Below are positions 1-8,965 of a stretch of DNA of 64,000 nt, piece after piece. The stretch covers positions 1 through 64,000 of the forward strand of contig NZ_JASVVV010000002.1 in assembly GCF_030287405.1 (NCBI RefSeq), given 5' to 3'. Each line of letters begins with the position of its first letter. Within the stretch, counting starts at the first letter, position 1. The translations under genes and the position numbers were made by a program. The notes under the pieces were generated by a model. It was not told the DNA's origin. It saw nothing but the letters and a program-made list of their open reading frames with translations, and did no database searches. The DNA is from Halalkalicoccus sp. NIPERK01. GTDB lineage: Archaea; Halobacteriota; Halobacteria; Halobacteriales; Halalkalicoccaceae.

Positions 1-1067
1 TTCGAGATGGATTTCGACTCGATCGTCGAGTTCGTGTTCGGCGCGTTGTGGTAGACCTTCGCGCCCGTGTCGATGTCTTGACCCTCGCCCGCGAACGCGA
101 TGCTGATGTGGTTGGCCGAGGCACCGCGGCCCTTCAGGATCGAACAGGGATACAGCATCGTGGCCTTCGACCCCATCGACCCGGAGACCCACTCCATCCG
201 GCCGCCCTTCTCGACGATAGCGCGCTTCGTGTTCAGGTTGAACGTGTTCTTCGACCAGTTTTGGACGGTCGAGTACTGGACGTGGGCGTCCTCGCCGACG
301 AACACTTCGACGCCGCCCGAGTGCAGGTTGATGACGTTGTACTTGGGTGCCGAACACCCCTCGATGTAGTGGACCTCGCTCCCTTCCTCGGCCACAATGA
401 GGGTGTGTTCGAACTGGCCCATCCCCTCGGAGTTCATGCGGAAGTAGGCCTGGACGGGCATCTCGACCGTGACGTCCTCGGGCACGTAGACGAAGCTTCC
501 GCCGGACCAGACCGCGCCGTGGAGTGCGGCGAACTTGTTATCAGATGGCGGCACGCACCGGGTCATGAAGTACTCGCGGACGATCTCGGGGTGGTCCTGA
601 ACCGCTTGGTCCATGTTCATGAAGACGACCCCTTTCTCCTCCCACTGTTCTTTCATGTTCTGGTAGACGATCTCCGACTCGTACTGGGCGCCCACCCCGG
701 AGAGGGATTCGCGCTCGGCCTCGGGGATGCCGAGTTTCTCGAAGGTGTCCTTGATGTCGTCGGGGACGTCTTCCCAGGAGTCGACGCCGCCGCGGGTTTC
801 GACGTCGGGGCGGATGTAGGGGACGATCTCGCCGACGTCGAGGTCGGAGAGGTCGGGTTGCCCGGGCCAGTCGGTGGGCATGGGCATGTTCTGGTAGTGG
901 TCGAGCGCTCTGAGTCTGCGGTCGAGCATCCACTCGGGCTCGTTTTTGTCCTCGCTGATGAGGCGTACCACTTCTTCGGTGAGGCCTTTCTCCGAGCGGA
1001 GGGCGGATCGCTCCTCGTTGCGATGATCGAAGCGCTCCTGGTTCTTGGTGAGTTCTTCTGAGCTCAT
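1..1067 (-). CDS. sufB: SufB, Fe-S cluster assembly scaffold (C-terminus off window)
   Basis: Cytosolic scaffold subunit of the SUF iron-sulfur assembly complex, working with the ATPase SufC and SufD. About 355 residues are visible from the ATG at 1067; the C-terminal part lies beyond the left edge. The reverse-strand translation starts MSSEELTKNQERF and contains the SufB stretches GVVFMNMDQAVQDHPE, GGSFVYVPEDVTVEMP, EGCSAPKYNVINLHSGGVE and GASANHISIAFAGEGQDIDT, which belong to the beta-helix core of the family. The gene follows sufC by 31 bp on the same strand, so the two are very probably co-transcribed, with sufD expected outside the window. Identification is firm; only the end is missing. 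Confidence 0.95.
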   Translation of the reverse strand, partial: MSSEELTKNQERFDHRNEERSALRSEKGLTEEVVRLISEDKNEPEWMLDRRLRALDHYQNMPMPTDWPGQPDLSDLDVGEIVPYIRPDVETRGGVDSWEDVPDDIKDTFEKLGIPEAERESLSGVGAQYESEIVYQNMKEQWEEKGVVFMNMDQAVQDHPEIVREYFMTRCVPPSDNKFAALHGAVWSGGSFVYVPEDVTVEMPVQAYFRMNSEGMGQFEHTLIVAEEGSEVHYIEGCSAPKYNVINLHSGGVEVFVGEDAHVQYSTVQNWSKNTFNLNTKRAIVEKGGRMEWVSGSMGSKATMLYPCSILKGRGASANHISIAFAGEGQDIDTGAKVYHNAPNTNSTIESKSIS

Positions 1068-1098
1068 TGGTTGGTGTTGGTGGTGGTTTACGTGCGGT

Positions 1099-2022
1099 TC
1101 AGGCCGTCTGGTAGACTTCCTCGCGGACCCAGTCGTAGCCCTTGTCCTCGAGTTTCTCCGCGAGTTCGGCGTCGCCGCTCATGGCGATCTCGCCGTCGAG
1201 CATGATGTGGACGCGGTCGGGTTCGACGTAGTCGAGGATCCGCTGGTAGTGCGTGATCTGGAGGATTCCGGTGCCCTGCTCGTCGCGCAGCGCGTTGATC
1301 CCCTTCGAGACGTCCTGCAGGCGGTCGATGTCCAGCCCGGAGTCGATCTCGTCGAGCACCGCGATCGCGGGTTCCAGCAACGCGGCCTGCAGCACCTCGT
1401 TCTGTTTCTTCTCGCCGCCGGAGAAGCCCGCGTTGAGGTAGCGCCGGGCGAACTTCTCGTCCATGTCGAGCATCTCCATCTTCTCGCTGAGGAGCTGCTG
1501 GAACTCCGCGACGCCGATCTCGCCCTCGTCGGCGGGGCCCTCCATCGGGCTGGTGTCGTAGCCGGTGTCCTCCGACTCGGTGCGCTCGGGCTCTTCACGC
1601 TCCTCGTCCTCGAACAGCTCCTCGCGCCCCTCGAACTTGGCGTTGACCGCCGTCCGGAGGAAGTTCGACATCGTGACCCCCTCGATCTCGGCGGGGTACT
1701 GGAAGCCGAGGAAGACGCCCAGCGCCGCCCGCTCGTTCGGTTCGAGTTCGAGCAGGTTCCACGTGCGCTTGTCCTCGGGAATCTCGAACTCCTCGCCGAA
1801 GTCACCCTCCTCGAGGTGGATCAGCACCTCGCCGTCGGTGACCTCGTAGGCCGGGTGGCCCGCGATGACCTTCGCGGTGGTGGACTTCCCGCTGCCGTTT
1901 GGCCCCATCAGCGCGTGGATCTCCCCGGAGTTGACCTCGAGGTTCACCCCGTTGAGGATCTTCTCTGCCTCGTCGTCGGTTGCGACTTCCGCGTGTAGGT
2001 TTCTCAGTTCAAGTGTTGCCAT
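1099..2022 (-). CDS. sufC: SufC, Fe-S assembly ABC-type ATPase
   Basis: Soluble ABC ATPase that energises the SufBCD scaffold; it has no membrane segments and is not a transporter. The 307-residue product has Walker A GPNGSGKST near residues 40-48, the ABC signature SGGEKKQNEVLQ, Walker B AIAVLDEIDSGLD and the late ITHYQRIL switch region, all in SufC-type wording. Between the Q-loop (FQYPAEIEGV) and the signature lies a very acidic insert of about 35 residues rich in Glu/Asp, longer than in bacterial SufC (about 250 residues), a haloarchaeal adaptation. It is the first gene of the sufC-sufB unit. A BRE/TATA-like element sits about 40 nt upstream of the ATG. Confidence 0.96.
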   Translation of the reverse strand: MATLELRNLHAEVATDDEAEKILNGVNLEVNSGEIHALMGPNGSGKSTTAKVIAGHPAYEVTDGEVLIHLEEGDFGEEFEIPEDKRTWNLLELEPNERAALGVFLGFQYPAEIEGVTMSNFLRTAVNAKFEGREELFEDEEREEPERTESEDTGYDTSPMEGPADEGEIGVAEFQQLLSEKMEMLDMDEKFARRYLNAGFSGGEKKQNEVLQAALLEPAIAVLDEIDSGLDIDRLQDVSKGINALRDEQGTGILQITHYQRILDYVEPDRVHIMLDGEIAMSGDAELAEKLEDKGYDWVREEVYQTA

Positions 2023-2061
2023 AGTGGCTCCTCAATCGACTAGACGGAGGGTCGTGGCGTC

Positions 2062-2075
2062 CATAATGGTTTCGT
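2062..2075 (-). promoter_or_regulatory. Putative sufC promoter (BRE + TATA)
   Basis: Read on the reverse strand this is GACGAAACCATTATGG: a BRE-like CGAAAC followed by a TATA-like CATTATGG. It lies about 44 nt upstream of the sufC ATG, which would give a short leader of roughly 15-20 nt. Assigned by pattern only. Confidence 0.45.
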
Positions 2076-2134
2076 CTTTCCCCGAATCGGTTTCCGAAAC
2101 GGGAACTTTCCTTCGCCGATCTGTAACGTATAAA

Positions 2135-4822
2135 CTATCCAAAACTACTGAGGCCGGTCTGCTGCTGGCCCGATTTCACCTCGTCCCACGAGACGTCGAG
2201 CGCCTCGAGTACGCGCGAGATCGGACCTTTGAGCGTCTTCTCGAGCATCTTCTCCCAGTCGACCTCGAACTCCTCGGGGAGCTGGTCCTCGTACTCGAAA
2301 CAGATCACGTCGGGGTTGCGCTTGAACTCACGATAGAGGCGGTCCGCCGCCGAGGTGCCGCTGGGGTCGAACCCCTCCTCCTCTAGCCGCCGGAAGAACT
2401 TCGGGTGGACCTTCTTCAGGTAGAGGCGTTTGGGCTTGCTCCCGCGCGTGAAGTTCGTTCCCAGCAGGAGGTTCGCGTACTTCGCGCCCCGGACCTGTGC
2501 GGTGTCCGTGTCGTAGGCGTCGAGGCGCTTCCCGATCCCGCCGGGGATCGCGATCCGATCCAGATCGATCTCCCCCGTCTGGAACTCGGTGATGACCTCG
2601 TGGACGTAGGATTTCACGTTCTCGAGGTCCTCGCCCATGACGATCATCTCGATGACGTCCTTCTGGACCTCCTTGGTGATCGGGGCGATGTCCGAGCGCT
2701 TGTACTCGAAGCCCGTGATGTCGATGTCGTCGACGTCCTTGCCCTCCTTCCAGACGATGTGGCCCGCGTAGCGCTTCTTCCGGCCGGCCTGGAAGAAGCG
2801 CCTGTACAGTTTCTCGAACTCGATCTGGAATCGGTGCTCCTCTGCGTCGAGGACCTCGCGCGCGAACTCGTCGTAGGAGGCGTTGATGTGGTCCTCGATC
2901 TCGAAGGACTGCTCGATGGCACTCTCCTTGTCGACGTCGCCCCCGAGTTCCAACATGACCGAATCGGTGTCGCCGTAGGTGACCTGATACCCCAGGTCGT
3001 TCGCCGACCGTTCGGTGAACTCGATGACCTCCCGGCCCGTCGCCGTGACCGCCCCGGCGACGTCCTTGTCGTAGAGCCGGAAGCGCTCCCAGCCGAGCAC
3101 CCCATAGAGGGAGTTCATGATGACCTTCACCGCCCCTTGCTGGCGGTCGAACCGTTCGTACTCGCCGCTTCCCGGCGCGTGTTCGGCCCGCCGGGATTTC
3201 TTGCGGTCGCGCTCCGTGAGCAGTTCGTCGACCATCTCCCGGATGATGCCGTCCGGTTCGCGCTTGAACGCCATGCCGTTGGGCGCGCGATACGTCTCGC
3301 CCTCGTACTCGGGTCCGGCCTTCGTCTCCGGTGAGGCGTTGATCGTCACCATGCACATCGGATACAGCGACTTCAGGTCGAGGACGGTGACGTTCTCCTT
3401 CACGCCGGTGATGGGGTCGAACACCGCCCCGCCCTCGTACTCCTCGCTTTCGACCCTCCCTTTCGAGGGGAGGGCGAACTCGCCGTGGACCTTGTGCAGG
3501 ACGTACATGTCGACGGTGTCCCCCGGAGTGGGAGCGTCCTCCAGTTTACAGCCGACGAACGTGCGCACCTCGTCCCAGAAGGGGACGATCCCCTGGCGGC
3601 GGTCGATCTCCACGCAGAGTTCGACGTCCCTGACGTTGTACTCGAGCAGTCGTTCCGGGTTTTGCTCCCAGAGGTCGCCGATGTCGCCCGCGTAGCGCTC
3701 CTTTCCGACCCCGAGTTCGGTCTCGGCGACCGCATCGAGGCGGTAGGAGTCGAGTTCGGAGAACTGCGTGCGCTTGTACGCGTAGAGCAGGTCGAAGACG
3801 ACCCGGCCCTTGACGTTGGGTCCCTGCCAGTCGGAGCGCCAGACCTCGTTCACCCGCGAGAGGCGCTCCATCGAGAGGTCGTAGTCGGTCGCCGGATCCA
3901 ACCGGTCGAGTCGGTCGATCAGGTAGGGCGCGTCGAAGTCGTCGACGTTCCACCCCGTCAGCACGTCCGGATCGGTCTCCTCGATATAGGTGAGGTAGGC
4001 GTCGAGCATCGCCTCCTCGCTCTCGAAGGCCCGGATCTCGATGTCGACGTCCTCGATGATCGGGGCGTAGTCGGGGAGTTCGGCGGGGGAGGTGCTATCC
4101 CCGGCGGGCGCGACGTACAGCCAGCCGACGTACTCCTCGTGCCGGGAGTCGTGGCTGGTCAGACAGACGATCGGCTCCTCGCCCTCCTCGGGGAACCCCG
4201 ATCGATCGTCGACCTCGATGTCGAAGGTGTGGATCCGGAGGTCGGCCTCGGCCTCGACCGGTTCGATCTCCTCGTGATGCACTCGAATGGAACCGTCGTC
4301 GTCGCGGCGGTCGGGGACGCGGATCCCGCTTTTGATCCCCTTGTCGATCAACAGCCGATTGGGAAAGAGGATGTCGGCCTCGTAGTGGTCGAAGCGATCG
4401 CGCATGTTCCCGACGTCGCGAGGGGTCTGCCCGAAGATCTTCGTGAGTTCCTCGCCGCGGATCGACTCGTAGCCCTCCTCGGTACCGGTGATCCGGCTGT
4501 CGCTCAGGTCCTCGTCCGTCAGCGTCGCGGTCGGCGCGTAGAAGTAGGGGCGGAAGTCGTAGACGCGGACGTGTTCGGCGTTGCCCTCGGCGTCCCGGCC
4601 GAAGACGTGCATGACGGGGTGCTCGCCGTCCGACCCCTCCTCGACGGTGTAGTTGACCTGCGTGACCCCGAGGTCGATCGTTCCCTCCACCGAGGGGAAC
4701 CGCCGCTCGTCGATGTCGACGACCTCGCCCGTCGCGTCGCCGTTGCCGGCGACGGCGTGCGCCTCCGCGGCCGGACGTCCCTCGCTCTCGCCGGCGTACG
4801 CGGAGAGTCCCGATTGCTCCAT
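2135..4822 (-). CDS. polB: Family B DNA polymerase (replicative PolB), intein-free
   Basis: Replicative DNA polymerase with 3'-5' proofreading. The 895-residue product has Exo I (THTFDIEVDDRSGF-type; Asp201 and Glu203), Exo II (TGWNVDDFDAPYL), Exo III (YNVRDVELC), polymerase motif A (LDLKSLYPMCMVTINASPET), motif B (KVIMNSLYGVLGW) and motif C (YGDTDSVM, Asp618/Asp620). I chose the ATG at 4822 (MEQSGLSAYAGESEG). The frame stays open for another 142 codons, but that extension translates repeat DNA, is not acidic, and looks spurious. Many haloarchaeal polB genes carry inteins in motifs A, B or C; none is present here. The gene stands alone, 112 bp upstream of sufC on the same strand. Confidence 0.95.
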   Translation of the reverse strand: MEQSGLSAYAGESEGRPAAEAHAVAGNGDATGEVVDIDERRFPSVEGTIDLGVTQVNYTVEEGSDGEHPVMHVFGRDAEGNAEHVRVYDFRPYFYAPTATLTDEDLSDSRITGTEEGYESIRGEELTKIFGQTPRDVGNMRDRFDHYEADILFPNRLLIDKGIKSGIRVPDRRDDDGSIRVHHEEIEPVEAEADLRIHTFDIEVDDRSGFPEEGEEPIVCLTSHDSRHEEYVGWLYVAPAGDSTSPAELPDYAPIIEDVDIEIRAFESEEAMLDAYLTYIEETDPDVLTGWNVDDFDAPYLIDRLDRLDPATDYDLSMERLSRVNEVWRSDWQGPNVKGRVVFDLLYAYKRTQFSELDSYRLDAVAETELGVGKERYAGDIGDLWEQNPERLLEYNVRDVELCVEIDRRQGIVPFWDEVRTFVGCKLEDAPTPGDTVDMYVLHKVHGEFALPSKGRVESEEYEGGAVFDPITGVKENVTVLDLKSLYPMCMVTINASPETKAGPEYEGETYRAPNGMAFKREPDGIIREMVDELLTERDRKKSRRAEHAPGSGEYERFDRQQGAVKVIMNSLYGVLGWERFRLYDKDVAGAVTATGREVIEFTERSANDLGYQVTYGDTDSVMLELGGDVDKESAIEQSFEIEDHINASYDEFAREVLDAEEHRFQIEFEKLYRRFFQAGRKKRYAGHIVWKEGKDVDDIDITGFEYKRSDIAPITKEVQKDVIEMIVMGEDLENVKSYVHEVITEFQTGEIDLDRIAIPGGIGKRLDAYDTDTAQVRGAKYANLLLGTNFTRGSKPKRLYLKKVHPKFFRRLEEEGFDPSGTSAADRLYREFKRNPDVICFEYEDQLPEEFEVDWEKMLEKTLKGPISRVLEALDVSWDEVKSGQQQTGLSSFG

Positions 4823-4857
4823 ATGCCCGCTCGTTGGACGCGGCAGGCTAAAACACC

Positions 4858-5050
4858 GGTGGTTTGGTGAGCGAAGTGAGCCAAACCGAGAAACGGCTCC
4901 GCTGTGACCGTGGTTTACTGAGCATGAGCGAAGTAGACCGGAGAGTGGAGCGAAGCGGAACGACCGTGGTTTGGCGAGGCGTGCTTCGACAAATCGGGGA
5001 GCGACGAGGTGCTTCCGTGGTTTGGCGAGGGGACGAAGCGAACCACGGAA
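4858..5050. repeat. Interspersed GTGGTTT repeat/hairpin cluster
   Basis: The non-coding stretch 4823-5270 upstream of polB holds four copies of a GTGGTTTRSYGAG-like motif, beginning at about 4859, 4910, 4965 and 5016. The third and fourth share the 16-mer CCGTGGTTTGGCGAGG (4964-4979 and 5015-5030, offset 51 bp). Several copies form inverted repeats: GGTTTGG/CCAAACC at 4861-4867 and 4881-4887; GGTTTACT/AGTAGACC at 4912-4919 and 4932-4939 with one G-U pair; and a perfect 10-bp stem TTCCGTGGTT/AACCACGGAA at 5013-5022 and 5041-5050. GCGAAGYG recurs in the loops. I see no gene here. The pattern resembles short intergenic repeats of haloarchaea; function unknown. Confidence 0.7.
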
Positions 5051-5270
5051 CGGCGGTGTCGGGACGGAGGGGCCGACGAGGCCGGACCGGTCACGGCGGG
5101 TACCGGATCGAGACGGCGGGCGTTCGACCGGTGCGGCCGCGAGCCGGCTAGAACGGCGTGAAAACCGCCATTCGTCCGTCGAAACGCCGGTCGGCCGAAC
5201 ACTCCGGCAACCGGTGACGGAGCAACAAGACATATATCGTGTTAACACATACCAGTAACCGGTGACGACG

Positions 5271-5444
5271 ATGTCAAGCGCCGATCACGAACGGCAGAAC
5301 GGCACCGACGACGAACTGGAACTCGACGCGGTCGAGTCCGTCGAGACGTACGAGACCGCCGGGGGCATCGTCTTCTACGACGTCCGGAACCCGCTCGCGT
5401 GGGTCAAGACGACCCACAGCGTGTCCCTCCCCGACCAGGTCTGA
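5271..5444 (+). CDS. Small conserved haloarchaeal protein (57 aa)
   Basis: A 57-residue acidic protein without membrane segments or cysteines. The C-terminal half, VETYETAGGIVFYDVRNPLA followed by WVKTTHSVSL, resembles a short haloarchaeal family I recall as DUF7331, of unknown function. The ATG at 5271 (MSSADHERQNG) is preferred over an in-frame GTG nine bases upstream. An AT-rich stretch with ACATATATCGTGTT lies about 30-40 nt upstream and could hold the TATA element, so the transcript would be nearly leaderless. It is a single gene divergent from polB. Family name from memory; function not assigned. Confidence 0.7.
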   Translation: MSSADHERQNGTDDELELDAVESVETYETAGGIVFYDVRNPLAWVKTTHSVSLPDQV

Positions 5445-5504
5445 CTCGATTCGACGCCACCCGCGTGTCGAATCGCTTTTGCCCGCTCCGGCCGACCCCC
5501 GAGT

Positions 5505-5870
5505 GTGTTACCCGACGAGCGCTCGGAACACGAACCCGAGGAGCCGGATCTCGGCCCAGAGATCCCGAACGTCGAACCCGAGGAGAGCGAACCGGACCTC
5601 GGGCCGGAGATCCCCGACGTCTCGCCGCCCGACGGCGGCTTTTTCGGCCCCGAGGACGCTCCGAAGGACCTCCTGAGCGCGTTCTGGAAGCTCGTCGTCC
5701 TCTTCAACTTCGGGATCCTCGCGGCGAGCCTCGGTGCGCTCTTTCTGGTCTTCGAGGGACGAATCCCCCTCGGCGGGGGCCTGCTGACGGTCGGCCTGCT
5801 CGCGCTCGCGCGCGGCCTCTACAACTACTGGACGCTCGACCTCGACGGGATGGGCACCGACAACGACTAA
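5505..5870 (+). CDS. Small acidic membrane protein with two TM helices
   Basis: A 121-residue protein starting from a GTG. Residues 1-52 are Glu/Asp/Pro-rich and contain a near-repeat (PDLGPEIPNVEPEESE, then PDLGPEIPDVSPPD). Two hydrophobic segments follow, about residues 60-83 (FWKLVVLFNFGILAASLGAL) and 86-107, and then a short polar tail. The architecture is an acidic soluble arm on a two-helix membrane anchor. I recall similar haloarchaeal proteins under an unnamed DUF (possibly DUF7322); no function is known to me. It is followed after 23 bp by the next gene on the same strand, so the two may be co-transcribed. Confidence 0.7.
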   Translation: MLPDERSEHEPEEPDLGPEIPNVEPEESEPDLGPEIPDVSPPDGGFFGPEDAPKDLLSAFWKLVVLFNFGILAASLGALFLVFEGRIPLGGGLLTVGLLALARGLYNYWTLDLDGMGTDND

Positions 5871-5893
5871 CCCGCGAGGCGAGTAGCGCGGGT

Positions 5894-6319
5894 ATGCAGA
5901 CCGTCGAGGACGGCGACGGCGCGCGGTACCTCCTGCTCAAACGCTCGGGGTCCTCGAGCCTGGTGCGCGACCCCGAGACCGGCGAGGAGCGGTACGTCGA
6001 GACCGGCGACCTGTCGTCGGTCGAGGGCACTTCGGCGCTCGAAACGGCCGCGAACGAGGTCGACGAGTCGATCAGGCGCCTCCTCGGGGCCGTCCACGAC
6101 GACCGCACGCTCGGGCTCCTGCTGGTTCTCGACGCCCGCGGGCCGCTGGCGGTCCGCGACCTCCTCGGGTTCGATTCGCTCTGTGAAAGCGACTTCCACG
6201 GGACGGTCGCGGAGCTTCGAGCGGCGGGGTTAGTAGAAGAGCGCGAGGTCGCCGGCGAGCGGGGCTACGGGACGACCCGGCTCGCAGAGGCGGCGCTGTC
6301 CTCACTCCGCGGCGAGTAG
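5894..6319 (+). CDS. Conserved haloarchaeal protein facing rad50
   Basis: A 141-residue soluble protein. The N-terminal third ([20 protein letters not shown], then [10 protein letters not shown]) looks like a small beta-rich domain; the rest ([20 protein letters not shown] through [19 protein letters not shown] and a charged wing) resembles a winged helix. The ATG at 5894 is chosen because the frame upstream overlaps the previous gene and is Arg/Pro-rich shadow sequence. Its 3' end overlaps the 3' end of rad50 by 18 bp on the opposite strand, so the two transcripts can pair. I recall this family (DUF7346) sitting beside mre11-rad50 in haloarchaea, which hints at a DNA-repair-linked or regulatory role. 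That is inference. Confidence 0.65.
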   Translation: MQTVEDGDGARYLLLKRSGSSSLVRDPETGEERYVETGDLSSVEGTSALETAANEVDESIRRLLGAVHDDRTLGLLLVLDARGPLAVRDLLGFDSLCESDFHGTVAELRAAGLVEEREVAGERGYGTTRLAEAALSSLRGE

Positions 6320-8965
6320 CGCCTCGCCGCGCTCGACCGTCGAGCGATTCGTCGTCGGGTCCTTTCTGACGGTGACGAGGTCGTCGGCCGCCCCCACGAG
6401 CTCCTCGTCGTGGCTGACGACCACGATCTGCTCGACGCCGAGCCGGCGCATCGACTCGACGAGGTCGACAAGCTTCGAGACGTGTCCCGAATCGAGGAAG
6501 ACGGTCGGCTCGTCGAGGATCAGCGGCGGCATCGACGCGCTTCCCTCGATCCCCTCCGCGAGCAGGCGGTAGATCGCACAGCGCAACGAGAGGTTGAACA
6601 GGGCGCGCTCGCCGCCCGAGAGCTGTTCGGGCGCGAGCGGCGAGCCGTCCTTCTGGTAGACGGTGAGTTCGTACTCCCCCGTCAACTCGAGCTTCGCGTA
6701 GGCGTCGTTCTGATACACGAGGTCGAACGTCTCGTTCAACATGCGTTCGAGCTGTTCGACGTTGCGCTGGCGGAGTTCGGTGCGCAGCCGGCCGTACATC
6801 CCCTGTAGCTCCTCGGTCTCCCCGTAGAGCGAGTCGAGCGCCTCCAGTCGCTCCTGCACCGTTTCGCGCCGATCGCGGAGCGTCTCCAGCGCGTCGAGTT
6901 CGCCCTTGACGCCGCCGATCCGGTCGCGGAGCCGCGCCTCCTCCTCGTCGAGCTCCGCGAGGCGCTGTTCGACCCGTTCGAGGTACTCCTCGGCCTCGCG
7001 CTCGTTCTCGCGCGCCCGCTCGATGCGTCCGGGGTCGTACTCGTCCTCGAGTTCGCCCTTGCGCCCGCGTTTCTCCGCGAGGCGCTCGCGGCGCTCGTCG
7101 TTCAACTCGGCGAGGTCCTCGCGGCGCTCCCGGAGCGACGAGACCGTCTCGCGGGCGTCCCCGATCTCCGAGCGGACCTCCGAAAGCGAGTCGAGCCGGT
7201 CGAGCCGGTCCTCGAGGGCGGTTCGCTCGTCGTCGAGGGTCGAGATCCGCTCTCGAACCTCGCTCGCGCGCTCGCGGGCCGTCTCCGCCGCCTCCCGCTT
7301 CTCCGCCGCCTCCGCGTCGAGTTCGTCCGCGCGCGTTTCGAGATCCGACGCCCGCTCGCGCTTCTCGGCCAACTGCCGGTCGCGATCCGAGAGCAGTTCC
7401 TCGAGGGTGCCGTGGCGCTCGTTCTTCCGGGCGATCTCTGACTCGGCCTCCGAGAGTTCTTCCGCGCGTTCGATCCGCCCCTCGACGGCCTCGATCTCCT
7501 CGTGAAGCCCCTCCAGATCGGCCTCCAGTTCCGAGACGCGCTCGCGGCGCTCCTCGAGGGCGTCGACGTGGGGCGAGTCCTCGACCGGCTGACCACACTC
7601 GGGGCACTTGCCCGCCTCCCGGAGGCGCTCGCCCTCCGCGACGGCCTCGCGGGCGGTCTCGAGCGAGGCACGACGCTCCGTCTCGCGCTCGCGAAGGCCC
7701 TCGCGCTCCTCGCGCAACGCGGCGAGCCAGCCGTCGGCCTCGCCGGGGTCGACGGGGGCGTCGGCGAAGCGCTCGCGCAGGCTCCCGATCCCCGATTCGA
7801 GGGCCGAGAGCGCCTCGCGGCGTTCCTCGAGGTCCGATTCGCCCTCCCCGATCTCGGTTTCGAGTTCCGCGCGTTTCTCGCGGGCCTCCTCGGCCCGCGT
7901 TTCGAGGTCCTCGGCGGCCTCGGCGTTCGACTTCGCGTCGCTTTTGGCCTGCTGGGCGTCGAGGCTCGCCTCGCGGATCGCCTCGCGACACTCCTCCAGA
8001 TCCGTTTCGAGTTCCTCGCGGCGCTCCTCGATTGCCGAGTCGTCGGCGCTCTCGAGGGCCGACTCGGCGACGAGGTCGTCCCGCCGGCGCTCCAGCGAGT
8101 CGATCTCCTCGCGGGTCTCCGCGAGCCGTTCCTTGAGCGCCCCGCGGTCGTCCTCGGTCGCGGAGATCGCCTTCCGGAGCCCCTCGATGTCGGCGTCGAG
8201 CGAGTCGATCTCCTCGCGGGTCTCCTCGTGTGCGTCGAGGACCTCGCGGGCCTCCTCGCGGGTTCGCTCCGCGTTTCGTTCGTTCTCCTCGAAGCGTTCG
8301 ATCTCGGCTTCGATCCTCGCGAGCTCGGTTTCGAGGTCGTTCAGGAGCGCGGGCAGGTCCTTCTCCTCCTTCTCGTCGATCTGCGAGTCGATCTCCCGGA
8401 GGCTCCCCTGGACGTCGGCGCGGACGTCGTTGACTCCCAATCGAGCCTCGCTGACCCGCTCGCGGTACTCCTCGAGTTTCCCGAGCTGGAGGAGGTCGTC
8501 GATCATGTCCTGGCGCTCGCCCGGCGTGGCGTGGATCAGCTTGTTGACCTCGCCCTGGCGGACGTACGCGCAGTTGACGAAGGCGTCGGCGTCCATCCGC
8601 AGCAGGTTCTCGACGTAGCGCTCGACGTCGCGCGCGCCCTCGACGCTCCCCTCGGGGGTCTCGAGGACGCAGGTCGCGGTCTGGGCGCGCTCGCCCGAGA
8701 GTCGGATCCGCCGCTCGACGTGGTACGACCCCTCGCCGTGGGTGAACCACAGCTCGATCTCGCACTCCTCTTCGCCGTTGGTGATCACGTCCTCGAGGGT
8801 CCCGTCGAGGGCCGACGAACCGTAGAGCGCGAAGAAACACGCCTCCAGCAGCGAGGACTTCCCGCTGCCGTTCAGCCCGTGGATCACCGTGACGCCCCGT
8901 TCGAGGCGGAGGTCGGTGTCCCGATACGGCTTGAAGTTCTCCAGTCGAACTCGCTCGACCCTCAT
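6302..8965 (-). CDS. rad50: Rad50, DNA double-strand-break repair ATPase
   Basis: SMC-like ATPase of the Mre11-Rad50 complex, which tethers and processes DNA ends. The 887-residue product has an N-terminal Walker A ([13 protein letters not shown], residues about 34-46), two long Glu/Arg-rich coiled-coil arms, a zinc hook [10 protein letters not shown] at the apex (Cys454 and Cys457), and a C-terminal lobe with the signature [20 protein letters not shown], Walker [16 protein letters not shown] and a D-loop. Length is typical. Its ATG overlaps the mre11 stop by 4 bp (ATGA), so translation is coupled. The coiled-coil DNA is strongly GC-biased and creates long meaningless open frames on the other strand. 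Confidence 0.97.
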   Translation of the reverse strand: MRVERVRLENFKPYRDTDLRLERGVTVIHGLNGSGKSSLLEACFFALYGSSALDGTLEDVITNGEEECEIELWFTHGEGSYHVERRIRLSGERAQTATCVLETPEGSVEGARDVERYVENLLRMDADAFVNCAYVRQGEVNKLIHATPGERQDMIDDLLQLGKLEEYRERVSEARLGVNDVRADVQGSLREIDSQIDEKEEKDLPALLNDLETELARIEAEIERFEENERNAERTREEAREVLDAHEETREEIDSLDADIEGLRKAISATEDDRGALKERLAETREEIDSLERRRDDLVAESALESADDSAIEERREELETDLEECREAIREASLDAQQAKSDAKSNAEAAEDLETRAEEAREKRAELETEIGEGESDLEERREALSALESGIGSLRERFADAPVDPGEADGWLAALREEREGLRERETERRASLETAREAVAEGERLREAGKCPECGQPVEDSPHVDALEERRERVSELEADLEGLHEEIEAVEGRIERAEELSEAESEIARKNERHGTLEELLSDRDRQLAEKRERASDLETRADELDAEAAEKREAAETARERASEVRERISTLDDERTALEDRLDRLDSLSEVRSEIGDARETVSSLRERREDLAELNDERRERLAEKRGRKGELEDEYDPGRIERARENEREAEEYLERVEQRLAELDEEEARLRDRIGGVKGELDALETLRDRRETVQERLEALDSLYGETEELQGMYGRLRTELRQRNVEQLERMLNETFDLVYQNDAYAKLELTGEYELTVYQKDGSPLAPEQLSGGERALFNLSLRCAIYRLLAEGIEGSASMPPLILDEPTVFLDSGHVSKLVDLVESMRRLGVEQIVVVSHDEELVGAADDLVTVRKDPTTNRSTVERGEALLAAE

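Noticed and set aside
4823-5248. In-frame N-terminal extension of polB by 142 codons
   Set aside because: It translates the GTGGTTT repeat DNA, lacks acidic bias and is not part of the polymerase family; the ATG at 4822 gives the expected length.
6072-8840. Very long Arg/Gly/Pro-rich open frame on the reverse strand, and Ser/Arg-rich ones opposite, across rad50
   Set aside because: Shadow frames created by GC-biased codons of the Glu/Arg coiled coils; no family features, and basic composition unlike halophile proteins.
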